64,000 nucleotides of DNA from positions 110,850-174,849 of the forward strand of contig URFL01000005.1 of NCBI GenBank assembly GCA_900547105.1. The letters run 5' to 3'. A program made the translations under genes and the position numbers. Origin of the DNA: an uncultured Oscillospiraceae bacterium. Lineage in GTDB: Bacteria > Bacillota > Clostridia > Oscillospirales > Acutalibacteraceae. This document shows positions 6,285 to 18,613 of this stretch, in pieces (within the stretch, counting starts at the first letter, position 1; each line of letters begins with the position of its first letter). The notes under the pieces were generated by a model. The model was not told the DNA's origin. It did no database searches and was given only the letters and a program-made list of their open reading frames with translations.

Positions 6285-7727
6285 ATGTCCAAGCTGGAAC
6301 AACTGCAGCCATCGCGCGTATTTCATTATTTTGAACAGCTCAGCGCTATTCCGCGCGGCTCCGGCAACCGCGACGGGATCGCCGCGTTTTGCGAAGCGTT
6401 CGCAAGCGAGCACCATCTGCGGTGCATCCGCGACAAAGCGAACAATGTGATCCTGTTCAAAGACGGCACCGCCGGATACGAACACGCCGCGCCCGTCATT
6501 TTGCAAGGGCATCTCGATATGGTGTGCCAAAAGGTGGACGGCTGCACCATCAACTTTGAAAAAGACGGAATTGATGTGTATGTAGACGACGACTTTGTCA
6601 AAGCCCGCGGCACCACGCTGGGCGCAGACAACGGCATCGCCGTGGCGATGATTCTTGCCATTTTGGAAAGTAACTGCTATGCTCATCCGCCGATCGAAGC
6701 GGTGTTCACCGCCGACGAGGAGATCGGTATGCTGGGCGCGATGGAGCTGGACATGAGCGTGCTGACAGGCCGCCAAATGATCAACATCGACTCGGAGGAG
6801 GAGGGCACCGTTACGGTATCCTGCGCCGGCGGCGCGGATGTCACCGCCACCCTTTCCCTCGCCCATCAAACCAAGCAGGGCACCCGCGTGACGCTGGCGG
6901 TCAAAGGGCTGCAGGGCGGTCATTCGGGAACAGAAATTAACAGTGGGCGAATCAACGCTGATCTGCTGACCGGTCGGATACTGGACGAGCTCCGCGGCCG
7001 GTGCGATTTTGATATCATCCGGCTGGACGGCGGCGACAAAACCAACGCTATTCCACCTTGCTGCACCGCCGAACTGTGCGTTGAGGATGTCGAGGCGTTC
7101 CGGGCGGCGGCGCAAGGGTGTCTGGATACCATCCAAAGCGAGATCAGCCACCGCGAACCGACTTTTGCACCAGAGATTACGATCGGTGATGCCGCCCGGT
7201 ACACAGTTTGGGATCGGGCAACGCAGGATAAGCTGCTGTGCACGCTGCTGTGCGTGCCGAACGGTGTGATGCAGATGAGCGCCGAGATCGAGGGGCTGGT
7301 GGAAACCTCGCTGAATCTGGGCATTCTGAAAACCGGGGACGATGCGCTGACGCTGGGCTTTTCGCTGCGCAGCAACAAGAAAAGTGCCCAGCGGTATCTG
7401 GAGCGGCGGCTGTGCGCCCTGCTGGATGCGCTGTCGATCGCGCACGAAACCACCGGATACTACCCGCCATGGGAATTTCGGGACAATTCCCGTCTGCAAG
7501 AGCTGTATTGCCAAGTATACGCTGCGCGCACCGGTCGGCAACCGGAGGTAGCAGCGATCCACGCGGGGCTGGAATGTGGCGTATTTGCCTCGGCGATGGA
7601 CGGGCTGGACTGCATCTCGGTGGGTCCGGCGATGATGGGCGTGCATACCACCGGCGAAAAGCTCAGCATTTCTTCCACCGGCACCCTTTTCGAGGTGCTG
7701 TTGGAGCTGCTGAAGCAGTTACAATAA
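6285..7727 (+). CDS. pepD: Aminoacyl-histidine dipeptidase (peptidase D, M20 family)
   Basis: A cytosolic zinc dipeptidase of 480 aa that cleaves Xaa-His and related dipeptides. M20 signatures are present: the metal motif GHLDMVCQK, TTLGADNGIAVAMILA, the catalytic glutamates in FTADEEIGMLGA, and GLQGGHSGTEIN in the lid domain. The final metal histidine lies in GVHTTGEKLSI. Length and motif order match PepD of Firmicutes and enterobacteria. The start at 6285 has AGGAGG 7 bases upstream; an ATG 6 bases earlier sits on top of that site. It begins 29 bases after the acidic protein and is probably cotranscribed with it. Confidence 0.95.
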   Translation: MSKLEQLQPSRVFHYFEQLSAIPRGSGNRDGIAAFCEAFASEHHLRCIRDKANNVILFKDGTAGYEHAAPVILQGHLDMVCQKVDGCTINFEKDGIDVYVDDDFVKARGTTLGADNGIAVAMILAILESNCYAHPPIEAVFTADEEIGMLGAMELDMSVLTGRQMINIDSEEEGTVTVSCAGGADVTATLSLAHQTKQGTRVTLAVKGLQGGHSGTEINSGRINADLLTGRILDELRGRCDFDIIRLDGGDKTNAIPPCCTAELCVEDVEAFRAAAQGCLDTIQSEISHREPTFAPEITIGDAARYTVWDRATQDKLLCTLLCVPNGVMQMSAEIEGLVETSLNLGILKTGDDALTLGFSLRSNKKSAQRYLERRLCALLDALSIAHETTGYYPPWEFRDNSRLQELYCQVYAARTGRQPEVAAIHAGLECGVFASAMDGLDCISVGPAMMGVHTTGEKLSISSTGTLFEVLLELLKQLQ

Positions 7728-7767
7728 CGACGGGTAGGCTCCGTTCGTCTTGTTTCAGGAGGATGCA

Positions 7768-8313
7768 ATGATTTTACAAACCGAGCGGCTGGTTTTGCGC
7801 CGCATGGAGCAAAGCGATTTTGAGTCGCTGTGTGCGATTTTGCAGGATCCGGCGGTGATGTACGCCTACGAGGGGGCATTCACCGATGAGGAAGTGCAGG
7901 AATGGCTGGATCGCCAGCTGGCACGGTATGCGCAATGGGAGTTTGGGCTGTGGGCGATGGTACTCCGCCAAACCGGCGAGATGATTGGACAATGCGGGTT
8001 GACGATGCAGCCATGGAAACAGCAACAGGTGCTGGAAATCGGCTATCTGCTGCGCCACTCGGCGTGGCACCATGGCTACGCCACCGAGGCGGCACAAGCC
8101 TGCAAGCGCTATGCGTTCGACAAACTGCACACGGACGAGGTTTGTTCCATCATCCGCGACACCAACACCGCCTCGCAGCGGGTCGCACAGCGCGTGGGTA
8201 TGACCGCGCAGGATCACTGGACAAAGCACTATCGCGGCGTGGATATGCCGCACACCCGCTATGTGGTGACAAAGGAACAAAATGCGATGCATAAAAAGGG
8301 AGGTGCCTTATGA
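7768..8313 (+). CDS. GNAT-family N-acetyltransferase (RimJ/RimL-like)
   Basis: A 181-aa acetyl-CoA-dependent acyltransferase. It opens with the family hallmark ILQTERLVLRRMEQSDFESL. The acetyl-CoA-binding region is EIGYLLRHSAWHHGYATEAAQACKRYAF, followed by IIRDTNTASQRVAQRVGM, where the partner-strand asparagine and the RVGM turn are typical. The substrate (protein N-terminus, amino acid or drug) cannot be deduced. The start at 7768 follows AGGAGG. Its stop overlaps the next start in an ATGA, indicating translational coupling. Confidence 0.9.
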   Translation: MILQTERLVLRRMEQSDFESLCAILQDPAVMYAYEGAFTDEEVQEWLDRQLARYAQWEFGLWAMVLRQTGEMIGQCGLTMQPWKQQQVLEIGYLLRHSAWHHGYATEAAQACKRYAFDKLHTDEVCSIIRDTNTASQRVAQRVGMTAQDHWTKHYRGVDMPHTRYVVTKEQNAMHKKGGAL

Positions 8314-8996
8314 AAAAAGTTCTTTTTGACTGTTACGATACGGGTGTTATTGTGGAGCGAGCATGGGATTATGCGCCGCAGTTTGCCACTGTCAAAAAAT
8401 ACGATATACTGTATCGAGAAGAACTCCCCCGCTTTTTGGAGCAGCCTTTTCGCGCGTACGGTTTGCCCCTCGCTCCCGCACCGCAGGCGTGGTATAGCGG
8501 TGCTGGCCGGATGGGGCTGGATCCCTATGATACACCCCGAAACGACCTCAGCGACGCGCAGCGTGAACTGCTGCAATGCACGCGCCGTGACGATGCTGCG
8601 GCGAACCAATTGATGGCAAATGAAGACTCTGCGCAAGAGTATCTCCACCTGTTTCATGATGCTAAAGATTATGAACTGATTTGGATAAAGCCGGCTGGCT
8701 CAAATGTCCCGGCACCCGCCACCTATCAATTAGCCGGCTACGACATCTGTTATCCGCCAAACTATGCCGGTGGATTTTCCATAATATGTGACTGTATGTT
8801 TATTTGCCACTGGCACGGCTGTGACGAAGATGGCACACTCTTTACCAAGGACTTTGCCAAGCTAAATGCAAACGGTTTGTTTAGCAACTGGAACGACGCC
8901 TACCGTTACATGGTAAAATACTTAAATGAAGAGTGGTCCGAACGAGGCACCTATGGCATTTTCGAGATATACACCAAGGCGGAGATTATAAAATGA
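8310..8996 (+). CDS. Hypothetical protein
   Basis: Not recognised. A soluble 228-aa product without signal peptide or membrane segment, rich in aromatic residues and cysteine in its second half (GFSIICDCMFICHWHGCDEDG). Its ATG overlaps the stop of the acetyltransferase gene and GGGAGG lies upstream, so translation is plausible. Base composition is visibly lower in GC than its neighbours, with codons such as TTA, ATA and AAT that are rare nearby. This suggests recent acquisition. The size and aromatic composition recall small accessory or immunity-type proteins, but no family can be named. Confidence 0.7.
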   Translation: MKKVLFDCYDTGVIVERAWDYAPQFATVKKYDILYREELPRFLEQPFRAYGLPLAPAPQAWYSGAGRMGLDPYDTPRNDLSDAQRELLQCTRRDDAAANQLMANEDSAQEYLHLFHDAKDYELIWIKPAGSNVPAPATYQLAGYDICYPPNYAGGFSIICDCMFICHWHGCDEDGTLFTKDFAKLNANGLFSNWNDAYRYMVKYLNEEWSERGTYGIFEIYTKAEIIK

Positions 8997-9011
8997 AATT
9001 CGGTGAACATC

Positions 9012-10358
9012 ATGGTTCGTGATTTGACCAAAGGGAGCGTGTCCAAGGGGCTGGTGCTGTTTGCGCTGCCGATGATCGCGGGCAATCTGCTCCAGCAGTT
9101 TTACAACATTGCCGACACGCTGATCGTCGGACAGGTGCTGGGCAAAAACGCGCTGGCGGCGGTTGGCTCCGCCTATACGCTGATGACCTTTTTGACCTCG
9201 GTGTTTTTGGGGTTGTCCATGGGCGCGGGCGCGTTGTTTTCCATCTATTTCGGCAAGGATGACCGCGAATCGCTGCGCTGCGCGGTGGCGCACGCCGCCG
9301 GGCTGATTTTGGCAGTCACGCTGGTGGTCAACGCCGCCGTTTACGCCGGAATGGAGCCGCTGTTCCGCTTTTTGCAGATTCCGCACGAGCTATACGGCGC
9401 GATGCGCGACTATCTCGGCATCGTGTTTGCGGGGTTGGTGGCAACCTCGTTATACAATTTTCTGGCGTGTTTGCTGCGGGCGGTGGGCAACTCGGTGGCA
9501 CCGTTGTGGTTTTTGGGCACGGCGGCGGTGCTGAACATCGGGCTGGATCTGCTGTTTGTGCCGGTGTTCGGCATGGGCATCGCGGGAGCGGCAATTGCCA
9601 CGGTGATCGCGCAATATGTGTCCGCGATCGGGCTGCTGATATATACGCTGCGCCATCTGCGCGTGTATTTGCCGCGGCGGCGACATTTCCATCTCAACCG
9701 AGCCATTCTGCGCCAGATCGGCGACCTGTCACTGCTCACCTGTGTGCAGCAATCCACCATGAATTTCGGTATCCTGTTGATTCAACGGCTGGTGGACAGC
9801 TTCGGCGCGGTGACTATGGCGGCTTTTGCCGCGGCGGTCAAGATCGACACCTTCGCCTATCTGCCGGTGCAGGATTTTGGCAACGCATTTTCCACCTTTG
9901 TAGCGCAAAATTACGGAGCGGGACAAACCGCACGGCTGCGGGAGGGATTTCGCAAAGCGACCGCTTGCAGCATCGGGTTCTCGGTGGTGATATCGGCGTT
10001 GGTATGCGGGTTTGCCGAACCGCTGATGCGCCTGTTCGTCAGCGCCAAGGAAACCGCGGTGCTCGCGTCCGGCGTGCAATATTTGCGGGTGGAGGGCGCG
10101 TTTTACGCCGGTATCGGTTGTTTGTTTTTGCTGTACGGCTTTTACCGTGCGGTGGAGCGACCGGGTATGTCGGTGGTGCTGACAGTGATCTCGCTGGGCA
10201 CACGGGTCGCACTCGCCTATGCGCTGGCGACACCGCTGGGCGAATTTGGCATTTGGATCGCGATCCCCATCGGTTGGGGACTGGCAGATGCGGTGGGATA
10301 TGGGTATTACGGCTGGCGCAAGCGCCGGCTGTTGCCCTCGTCTGCCACGCGTTCATAA
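9012..10358 (+). CDS. MATE-family multidrug/cation exporter
   Basis: A polytopic inner-membrane protein of 448 aa with about 12 hydrophobic segments in two similar halves, as in the NorM/DinF family of Na+- or H+-driven exporters. The N-terminus DLTKGSVSKGLVLFALPMIAGN followed by LQQFYNIADTLIVGQVLG is the standard MATE start (ALP...LQ.FYN..D...VG). Substrates are unknown. ATG at 9012 is preferred over GTG at 9003; neither has a strong ribosome site, so expression probably depends on read-through from the upstream gene 15 bases away. A clear terminator follows. Confidence 0.92.
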   Translation: MVRDLTKGSVSKGLVLFALPMIAGNLLQQFYNIADTLIVGQVLGKNALAAVGSAYTLMTFLTSVFLGLSMGAGALFSIYFGKDDRESLRCAVAHAAGLILAVTLVVNAAVYAGMEPLFRFLQIPHELYGAMRDYLGIVFAGLVATSLYNFLACLLRAVGNSVAPLWFLGTAAVLNIGLDLLFVPVFGMGIAGAAIATVIAQYVSAIGLLIYTLRHLRVYLPRRRHFHLNRAILRQIGDLSLLTCVQQSTMNFGILLIQRLVDSFGAVTMAAFAAAVKIDTFAYLPVQDFGNAFSTFVAQNYGAGQTARLREGFRKATACSIGFSVVISALVCGFAEPLMRLFVSAKETAVLASGVQYLRVEGAFYAGIGCLFLLYGFYRAVERPGMSVVLTVISLGTRVALAYALATPLGEFGIWIAIPIGWGLADAVGYGYYGWRKRRLLPSSATRS

Positions 10359-10360
10359 AA

Positions 10361-10394
10361 AAACGGACAAAAGCGAATGCTTTGTCCGTTTTTA
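10361..10394 (+). terminator. Terminator of the pepD-MATE operon
   Basis: Stem AAACGGACAAAAGC with a GAAT loop and the complementary GCTTTGTCCGTTT, then T-rich. Confidence 0.85.
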
Positions 10395-10401
10395 CACACA
10401 G

Positions 10402-10439
10402 AAAAGCGGCGATGCCCGATAAGGGGCATCGCCGCTTTT
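10402..10439 (-). terminator. Terminator of rpoBC
   Basis: A 16-bp perfect stem (AAAAGCGGCGATGCCC and its complement) with a six-base loop. It is A/T-flanked on both sides and so can act in both directions. It lies 5 bases past the rpoC stop. Confidence 0.85.
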
Positions 10440-10443
10440 GGTC

Positions 10444-14064
<3,621 letters not shown>

Positions 14065-14081
14065 CTGTTGTTCCTCCCCTC

Positions 14082-17000
14082 TTACAGCTCATCGTCGTCC
14101 GACGCGTCGCCGTCGAACTCGTCAAACACATCGACATCGGCCAGCAGCTCGTCGGGATCCGGCTCTTCCACGCCGTAACCGACCAGTTCGCTTTCGTCGG
14201 TCACTTCCTGGAACGCCTGATCATCGGACGGTACCATGTTGATGTCGTCGTCATCATCGAAGGTCTGCTTCAGGTCGATCTCTTCTTTGTTCTTATCCAG
14301 CACCTTGATGTCCAGACCCAGCGACTGCAGCTCTTTGATCAGAACCTTGAAGGATTCCGGCACACCCGACTGCGGCACATTCTGACCCTTGACAATGGCT
14401 TCGTAGGTCTTGACACGACCCACCACATCGTCCGACTTCACGGTCAGGATCTCCTGCAGCGTGTAAGCGGCGCCGTACGCTTCCAGCGCCCACACTTCCA
14501 TTTCGCCGAAACGCTGGCCGCCGAACTGGGCTTTACCGCCCAGAGGCTGCTGCGTAACCAGCGAGTAGGGACCGGTGGAACGCGCGTGGATCTTATCGTC
14601 AACCAGATGGTGCAATTTCAGGAAGTACATATAACCCACGGTGACCGGGTTGTCGAATTTCTCACCGGTACGACCGTCATACAGCTCGGTTTTGCCGTCG
14701 CGGCGTTTGCCCGCCTGCTCCAGCAGCTCCTGAATATCCTGCTCATGCGCACCGTCGAAAACCGGTGTCATGATCTTAAAACCGAGCGCCGCAGCCGCAT
14801 AGCCCAGATGCACTTCCAGCACCTGACCGATGTTCATACGCGACGGCACGCCCAAGGGGTTCAGCACGATGTCCAGCGGACGGCCATCCGGCAGGAACGG
14901 CATATCCTCGCTGGGCAGGATGCGGGACACAACACCCTTATTACCGTGACGACCCGCCATCTTATCGCCGACGCTGATCTTCCGCTTTTGCGCAATATAG
15001 CAGCGGACGATCATGTTGACACCGGGGCTGAGCTCGTCACAGTTTTCGCGGGTAAACACCTTCACATCCACGATGATGCCGTACTCACCGTGCGGCACAC
15101 GCAGCGAGGTGTCGCGCACTTCGCGCGCTTTTTCACCAAAGATGGCACGCAGCAGGCGTTCCTCGGCGGTCAGCTCGGTTTCGCCCTTGGGGGTAACCTT
15201 ACCGACCAGAATGTCGCCCGACCGCACCTCGGCACCGATGTGGATGATACCGCGCTCGTCCAGATCTTTCAGCGCGTCCTCGCCCACGTTGGGGATATCG
15301 CGGGTGATCTCCTCCGGCCCCAGCTTGGTGTCACGGGATTCAATCTCATATTCCTCCACATGGATTGAGGTAAACACATCGTCCCGCACCACTTTTTCGT
15401 TGATGAGGACAGCGTCTTCGTAGTTGTAGCCTTCCCAGGTCATAAAGCCGATCAGCACGTTTTTACCCAGCGAGATTTCGCCGTTGCTGGTGGACGGACC
15501 ATCCGCCACCACTTCGCCTTTGATCACATGCTGGCCATGCGACACCACCGGGCGCTGGTTGTTACAGGTGCCCTGGTTGGAACGCATGAATTTGATCAGC
15601 TTGTAGGTGTCGATCGAACCGTCGGAATCGCGTTTGATCATCACGCGATCCGCCGACACGGATACCACCGTACCGGCTTCTTTCGCCAGCACCGCCACGC
15701 CGGAATCCACACCGGCTTTGTATTCCATACCGGTACCGACAATGGGCGATTCGGTTTTCAGCAGCGGCACCGCCTGCCGCTGCATGTTGGAACCCATCAA
15801 TGCGCGGTTGGCGTCGTCGTTTTCCAGGAAGGGGATCATCGCGGTCGCGACCGAAACAACCATCTTCGGCGAAACGTCCATGTAATCAATGCGGGAACGG
15901 TCGATTTCCAAAAACTCACTGCGGTGACGGGCATTGACGCGCTCGCGCACGAAATGACCATCTTCGTCCAGCGGTTCGTTCGCCTGCGCCACAATGAAGT
16001 CATCCTCCACATCGGCGGGCATATACACCACTTCGTCAGTTACGACACCGGTTTCTTTGTCCACCCGGCGGAACGGCGCTTCGATAAAGCCATATTCATT
16101 GATCCGCGCGAAGGTGGCAAGATACGAGATCAAGCCGATGTTGGGACCTTCAGGCGTTTCGATAGGACACATACGGCCATAGTGGCTGTAGTGAACGTCA
16201 CGCACTTCGAATCCGGCGCGGTCACGCGACAAACCGCCGGGGCCCAGAGCCGACAGACGGCGCTTGTGGGTCAGCTCCGCCAGCGGGTTGGTCTGATCCA
16301 TAAATTGCGACAGCGGAGAGGAGCCGAAGAACTCTTTGATCGCCGCCACCACCGGGCGGATGTTGATCAGCGCCTGGGGCGTGATGACATCCATATCCTG
16401 CGCCTGCAGGGTCATACGCTCACGGATTACACGCTCCATACGGGAGAAGCCGATGCGGAACTGGTTCTGCAGCAGCTCGCCCACCGAGCGGATACGACGG
16501 TTGCCCAAGTGGTCGATGTCATCGGTGGTGCCGATGTCGAACGCGAGGCAGTTGACATAGTTGACCGACGCGAAGATGTCGTCCACCGTGATGTGGTTGG
16601 GGATCAGATCGCCGGCGCGGGCGCGGATCGCTTCTTTCAGCGACTCTTCGTCCTCGTTCTGCTCCAGAATCTCCTGCAGCACCGCGAAAGACACCCGCTC
16701 GTTGATGCCCAGCTCTTCCACATCGAAGTTCACATATTTATGAATGTCCACCATGCCGTTGGTGATGATCTTGACCTCGCGGGTTTCGCCGCCGTGGGTT
16801 TCCACCGTGACATACGCGACAGTCACGCCGGCATCTTCCATTTCCATGGCGCGGGCGCGGTCGATCAGCTCGCCGGCCTCCGCCATCAGCTCGCCGGTAG
16901 AGGGATTGACGACCGGGCGGCTGAGGGTGCAGCCCGCCAGACGGTTGGACAAGCCCAGTTTTTTGTTGTATTTATAGCGGCCCACGCGGGAGAGGTCGTA

Positions 17001-17795
17001 GCGGCGGGGGTCAAAGAACAGACCCTCCAAATGCTGCTGAGAATTTTCCAACGTCAGCGGCTCGCCGGGGCGCAGCTTGCGGTACACTTCCAGCAGCGCT
17101 TCCTCGGTGTTTTTGGTAATATCTTTTTCAATGGTGGCGTGCATCCGCTCGTCATCCCCGAAGAAATCGAGAATTTCGGCGTCGCTGCCCAAGCCCAGCG
17201 CCCGCAGCAGCACCGTCACCGGCATTTTGCGGTTTTTATCAATACGAACATAGAAAATATCGGAAAAATCGGTTTCATATTCCAGCCACGCGCCGCGGTT
17301 GGGAATCACCGTCGAGGTGAACAGCTTTTTGCCGGTGGAATCGTAGCTCATGCCATAGTACACGCCGGGCGAACGCACCAGCTGGGATACGATGACACGC
17401 TCGGCACCGTTGATAACAAAGGTGCCGCTTTCGGTCATGAGCGGGAAATCGCCCATAAACACTTCGGATTCCTTAATCTCGCCGGTCTCTTTATTGATAA
17501 GACGAGCACGGACACGCAGAGGCGCCGCATAGGTGACATCCCGCACCTTGCATTCCTCCACGGAATATTTCGGATTTTCGTCCAAACGATAATCCACGAA
17601 CTCCAGTACCAGATTGCCGGTGTAGTCGGTGATCGAGGTCGAATCGTTGAATACCTCTTTCAGCCCTTTTTCCAGGAACCACTTGTACGAGTTTTTCTGA
17701 ATTTCGATGAGGTTGGGCATTTCCAAGACCTCATTGATCTTCGCAAAGCTCATACGGGTGTTGTTTCCCAGTTTTACCGGTTTAATGTTCACCAT
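14082..17795 (-). CDS. rpoB: RNA polymerase subunit beta
   Basis: The 1237-aa beta subunit forming half of the catalytic cleft. Landmarks include the rifampicin pocket (FFGSSPLSQFMDQTNPL, then THKRRLSALGPGG), the fork region YSHYGRMCPIETPEGPNIGLI, the switch region GDKMAGRHGNKGVVS, and the C-terminal GGKAQFGGQRFGEMEVWALE clamp. In the rifampicin pocket the residue equivalent to E. coli Q510 is Pro, while D516, H526 and S531 equivalents are wild type. The last about 60 residues form a very acidic tail. The start has GGAG upstream. rplJ/rplL do not precede it, so rpoBC is expressed from its own promoter at 17958-17986. Confidence 0.99.
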   Translation of the reverse strand: MVNIKPVKLGNNTRMSFAKINEVLEMPNLIEIQKNSYKWFLEKGLKEVFNDSTSITDYTGNLVLEFVDYRLDENPKYSVEECKVRDVTYAAPLRVRARLINKETGEIKESEVFMGDFPLMTESGTFVINGAERVIVSQLVRSPGVYYGMSYDSTGKKLFTSTVIPNRGAWLEYETDFSDIFYVRIDKNRKMPVTVLLRALGLGSDAEILDFFGDDERMHATIEKDITKNTEEALLEVYRKLRPGEPLTLENSQQHLEGLFFDPRRYDLSRVGRYKYNKKLGLSNRLAGCTLSRPVVNPSTGELMAEAGELIDRARAMEMEDAGVTVAYVTVETHGGETREVKIITNGMVDIHKYVNFDVEELGINERVSFAVLQEILEQNEDEESLKEAIRARAGDLIPNHITVDDIFASVNYVNCLAFDIGTTDDIDHLGNRRIRSVGELLQNQFRIGFSRMERVIRERMTLQAQDMDVITPQALINIRPVVAAIKEFFGSSPLSQFMDQTNPLAELTHKRRLSALGPGGLSRDRAGFEVRDVHYSHYGRMCPIETPEGPNIGLISYLATFARINEYGFIEAPFRRVDKETGVVTDEVVYMPADVEDDFIVAQANEPLDEDGHFVRERVNARHRSEFLEIDRSRIDYMDVSPKMVVSVATAMIPFLENDDANRALMGSNMQRQAVPLLKTESPIVGTGMEYKAGVDSGVAVLAKEAGTVVSVSADRVMIKRDSDGSIDTYKLIKFMRSNQGTCNNQRPVVSHGQHVIKGEVVADGPSTSNGEISLGKNVLIGFMTWEGYNYEDAVLINEKVVRDDVFTSIHVEEYEIESRDTKLGPEEITRDIPNVGEDALKDLDERGIIHIGAEVRSGDILVGKVTPKGETELTAEERLLRAIFGEKAREVRDTSLRVPHGEYGIIVDVKVFTRENCDELSPGVNMIVRCYIAQKRKISVGDKMAGRHGNKGVVSRILPSEDMPFLPDGRPLDIVLNPLGVPSRMNIGQVLEVHLGYAAAALGFKIMTPVFDGAHEQDIQELLEQAGKRRDGKTELYDGRTGEKFDNPVTVGYMYFLKLHHLVDDKIHARSTGPYSLVTQQPLGGKAQFGGQRFGEMEVWALEAYGAAYTLQEILTVKSDDVVGRVKTYEAIVKGQNVPQSGVPESFKVLIKELQSLGLDIKVLDKNKEEIDLKQTFDDDDDINMVPSDDQAFQEVTDESELVGYGVEEPDPDELLADVDVFDEFDGDASDDDEL

Positions 17796-17957
17796 CCGCG
17801 TTCACTCCTGTTTCCGAAATTTCATTCTCCGCCATACCAAAAGCGGGGCTTTGGCCGGTCGGCAAAAAGTTTGCAAAACCCTCTTGCCATTTGCGGGGTT
17901 ATGTGCTATGATGTCACCAGAATAGGCATAGAGCCCCACTGTGCGATACAGGAATTT
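17796..17957 (-). other. rpoB leader region (gene-free)
   Basis: Transcribed leader of about 150 bases between the rpoB promoter and its start. I see no leader peptide with a good ribosome site and no recognisable riboswitch. A plus-strand promoter-like sequence lies inside it (17884-17912). Confidence 0.5.
17884..17912 (+). promoter_or_regulatory. Plus-strand promoter-like sequence inside the rpoB leader
   Basis: TTGCCA (17884-17889), 17-base spacer, TATGAT (17907-17912). It points away from rpoB toward the small spore gene at 18224, which would give a leader of about 300 bases. It may be fortuitous, since rpoB is transcribed through it in the other direction. Confidence 0.35.
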
Positions 17958-17986
17958 ATCATACCATAGAGTCATACGGTTGTCAA
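17958..17986 (-). promoter_or_regulatory. Promoter of rpoBC
   Basis: Perfect TTGACA (17981-17986 on minus), 17-base spacer, TATGAT (17958-17963). Confidence 0.8.
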
Positions 17987-18171
17987 TCGTTTTTTGCGAT
18001 TTGACGGCCTTTTTTCTTTATTTCGGCAAAAAGCAGCGATTCGCCGTCCGGTTCCGCCCAATTCGCTTTCATTTTTGCCAACAAGGAACGCTAGGCGGCG
18101 TTGCTATATATTGCCGGCTGCACACGGCGTTTGCCGGGTCGTTTTGCTCCCCTGCTGCGGCGGCGAGCGAT

Positions 18172-18201
18172 GCATAAGCGGCGGTTGCGCGGTGCATACT
18201 A
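18172..18201 (+). promoter_or_regulatory. Sigma-F/G-type sporulation promoter
   Basis: GCATA (18172-18176), exactly 18 bases, then CATACTA (18195-18201). This agrees with the Bacillus sigma-G form (GHATR-18-CATWHTA). It ends 22 bases before the start codon at 18224, leaving room for a short leader with the GAGGG ribosome site. Confidence 0.6.
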
Positions 18202-18223
18202 ATTCCGAAAAGAGGGATTCATC

Positions 18224-18433
18224 ATGGACGAAAAGCAGCAGCAAAAGAAACAACAGGAAGCCATCCTGCGCCGAGACATGCGCGCAGACAAAGCCAAAGG
18301 CAAAATCACCGGCGCCTACGCGATGCAGCCCATCACCAAGCCGGATCGCCGCTTTCCCCAAACCAATGTGGCGCGTCCCAGCGACGAAAGCGTGGAGGAA
18401 AACCGCGACTGGGTGATCGTCAACGAAAAATAG
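18224..18433 (+). CDS. Small DUF3787-like (CDIF630_02480-type) spore-surface protein
   Basis: A 69-aa, highly charged, cysteine-free protein. The N-terminal half is a Lys/Gln/Arg-rich stretch (DEKQQQKKQQEAILRRDMR). The C-terminal half (TNVARPSDESVEENRDWVIVNEK) fits the pattern P-S-x-x-x-V-E-x-x-x-x-W-V-x-x-N-x-K that I associate with DUF3787 spore-surface proteins of clostridia. The family call is from memory of the pattern. The sigma-F/G-like promoter immediately upstream supports expression in the forespore. A strong terminator follows, so it is monocistronic. Confidence 0.68.
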   Translation: MDEKQQQKKQQEAILRRDMRADKAKGKITGAYAMQPITKPDRRFPQTNVARPSDESVEENRDWVIVNEK

Positions 18434-18445
18434 TCATCGGCACGC

Positions 18446-18483
18446 AAAAAAGAGGAACGCCCGCGGGCGTTCCTCTTTTTTTC
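18446..18483 (+). terminator. Terminator of the small spore-protein gene
   Basis: A long perfect stem, GAGGAACGCCC/GGGCGTTCCTC with a two-base loop, between A-rich and T-rich arms. Confidence 0.88.
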
Positions 18484-18543
18484 CATATTGCACAGGGACG
18501 GCTCCCCTGCTTTATGCGTTCCTACAAATTCGCCGTATATGTA

Positions 18544-18571
18544 TTGACACGATTTTGCCACGTGTTATAAT
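18544..18571 (+). promoter_or_regulatory. Promoter of the lipoprotein gene
   Basis: Perfect TTGACA (18544-18549), 16-base spacer, perfect TATAAT (18566-18571), 43 bases before the start. Confidence 0.8.
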
Positions 18572-18613
18572 GATACCGAAAACAGGAATGAATAAAATTT
18601 GGGAGGTATGCTT

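Noticed and set aside
15528..17969. An 813-codon plus frame opposite rpoB
   Set aside because: Same reason: a mirror of rpoB codons, with no recognisable domain.
17994..18416. A 140-codon plus frame overlapping the spore-protein gene
   Set aside because: It conflicts with the short DUF3787-like frame, which has a promoter, ribosome site and terminator in the right places.
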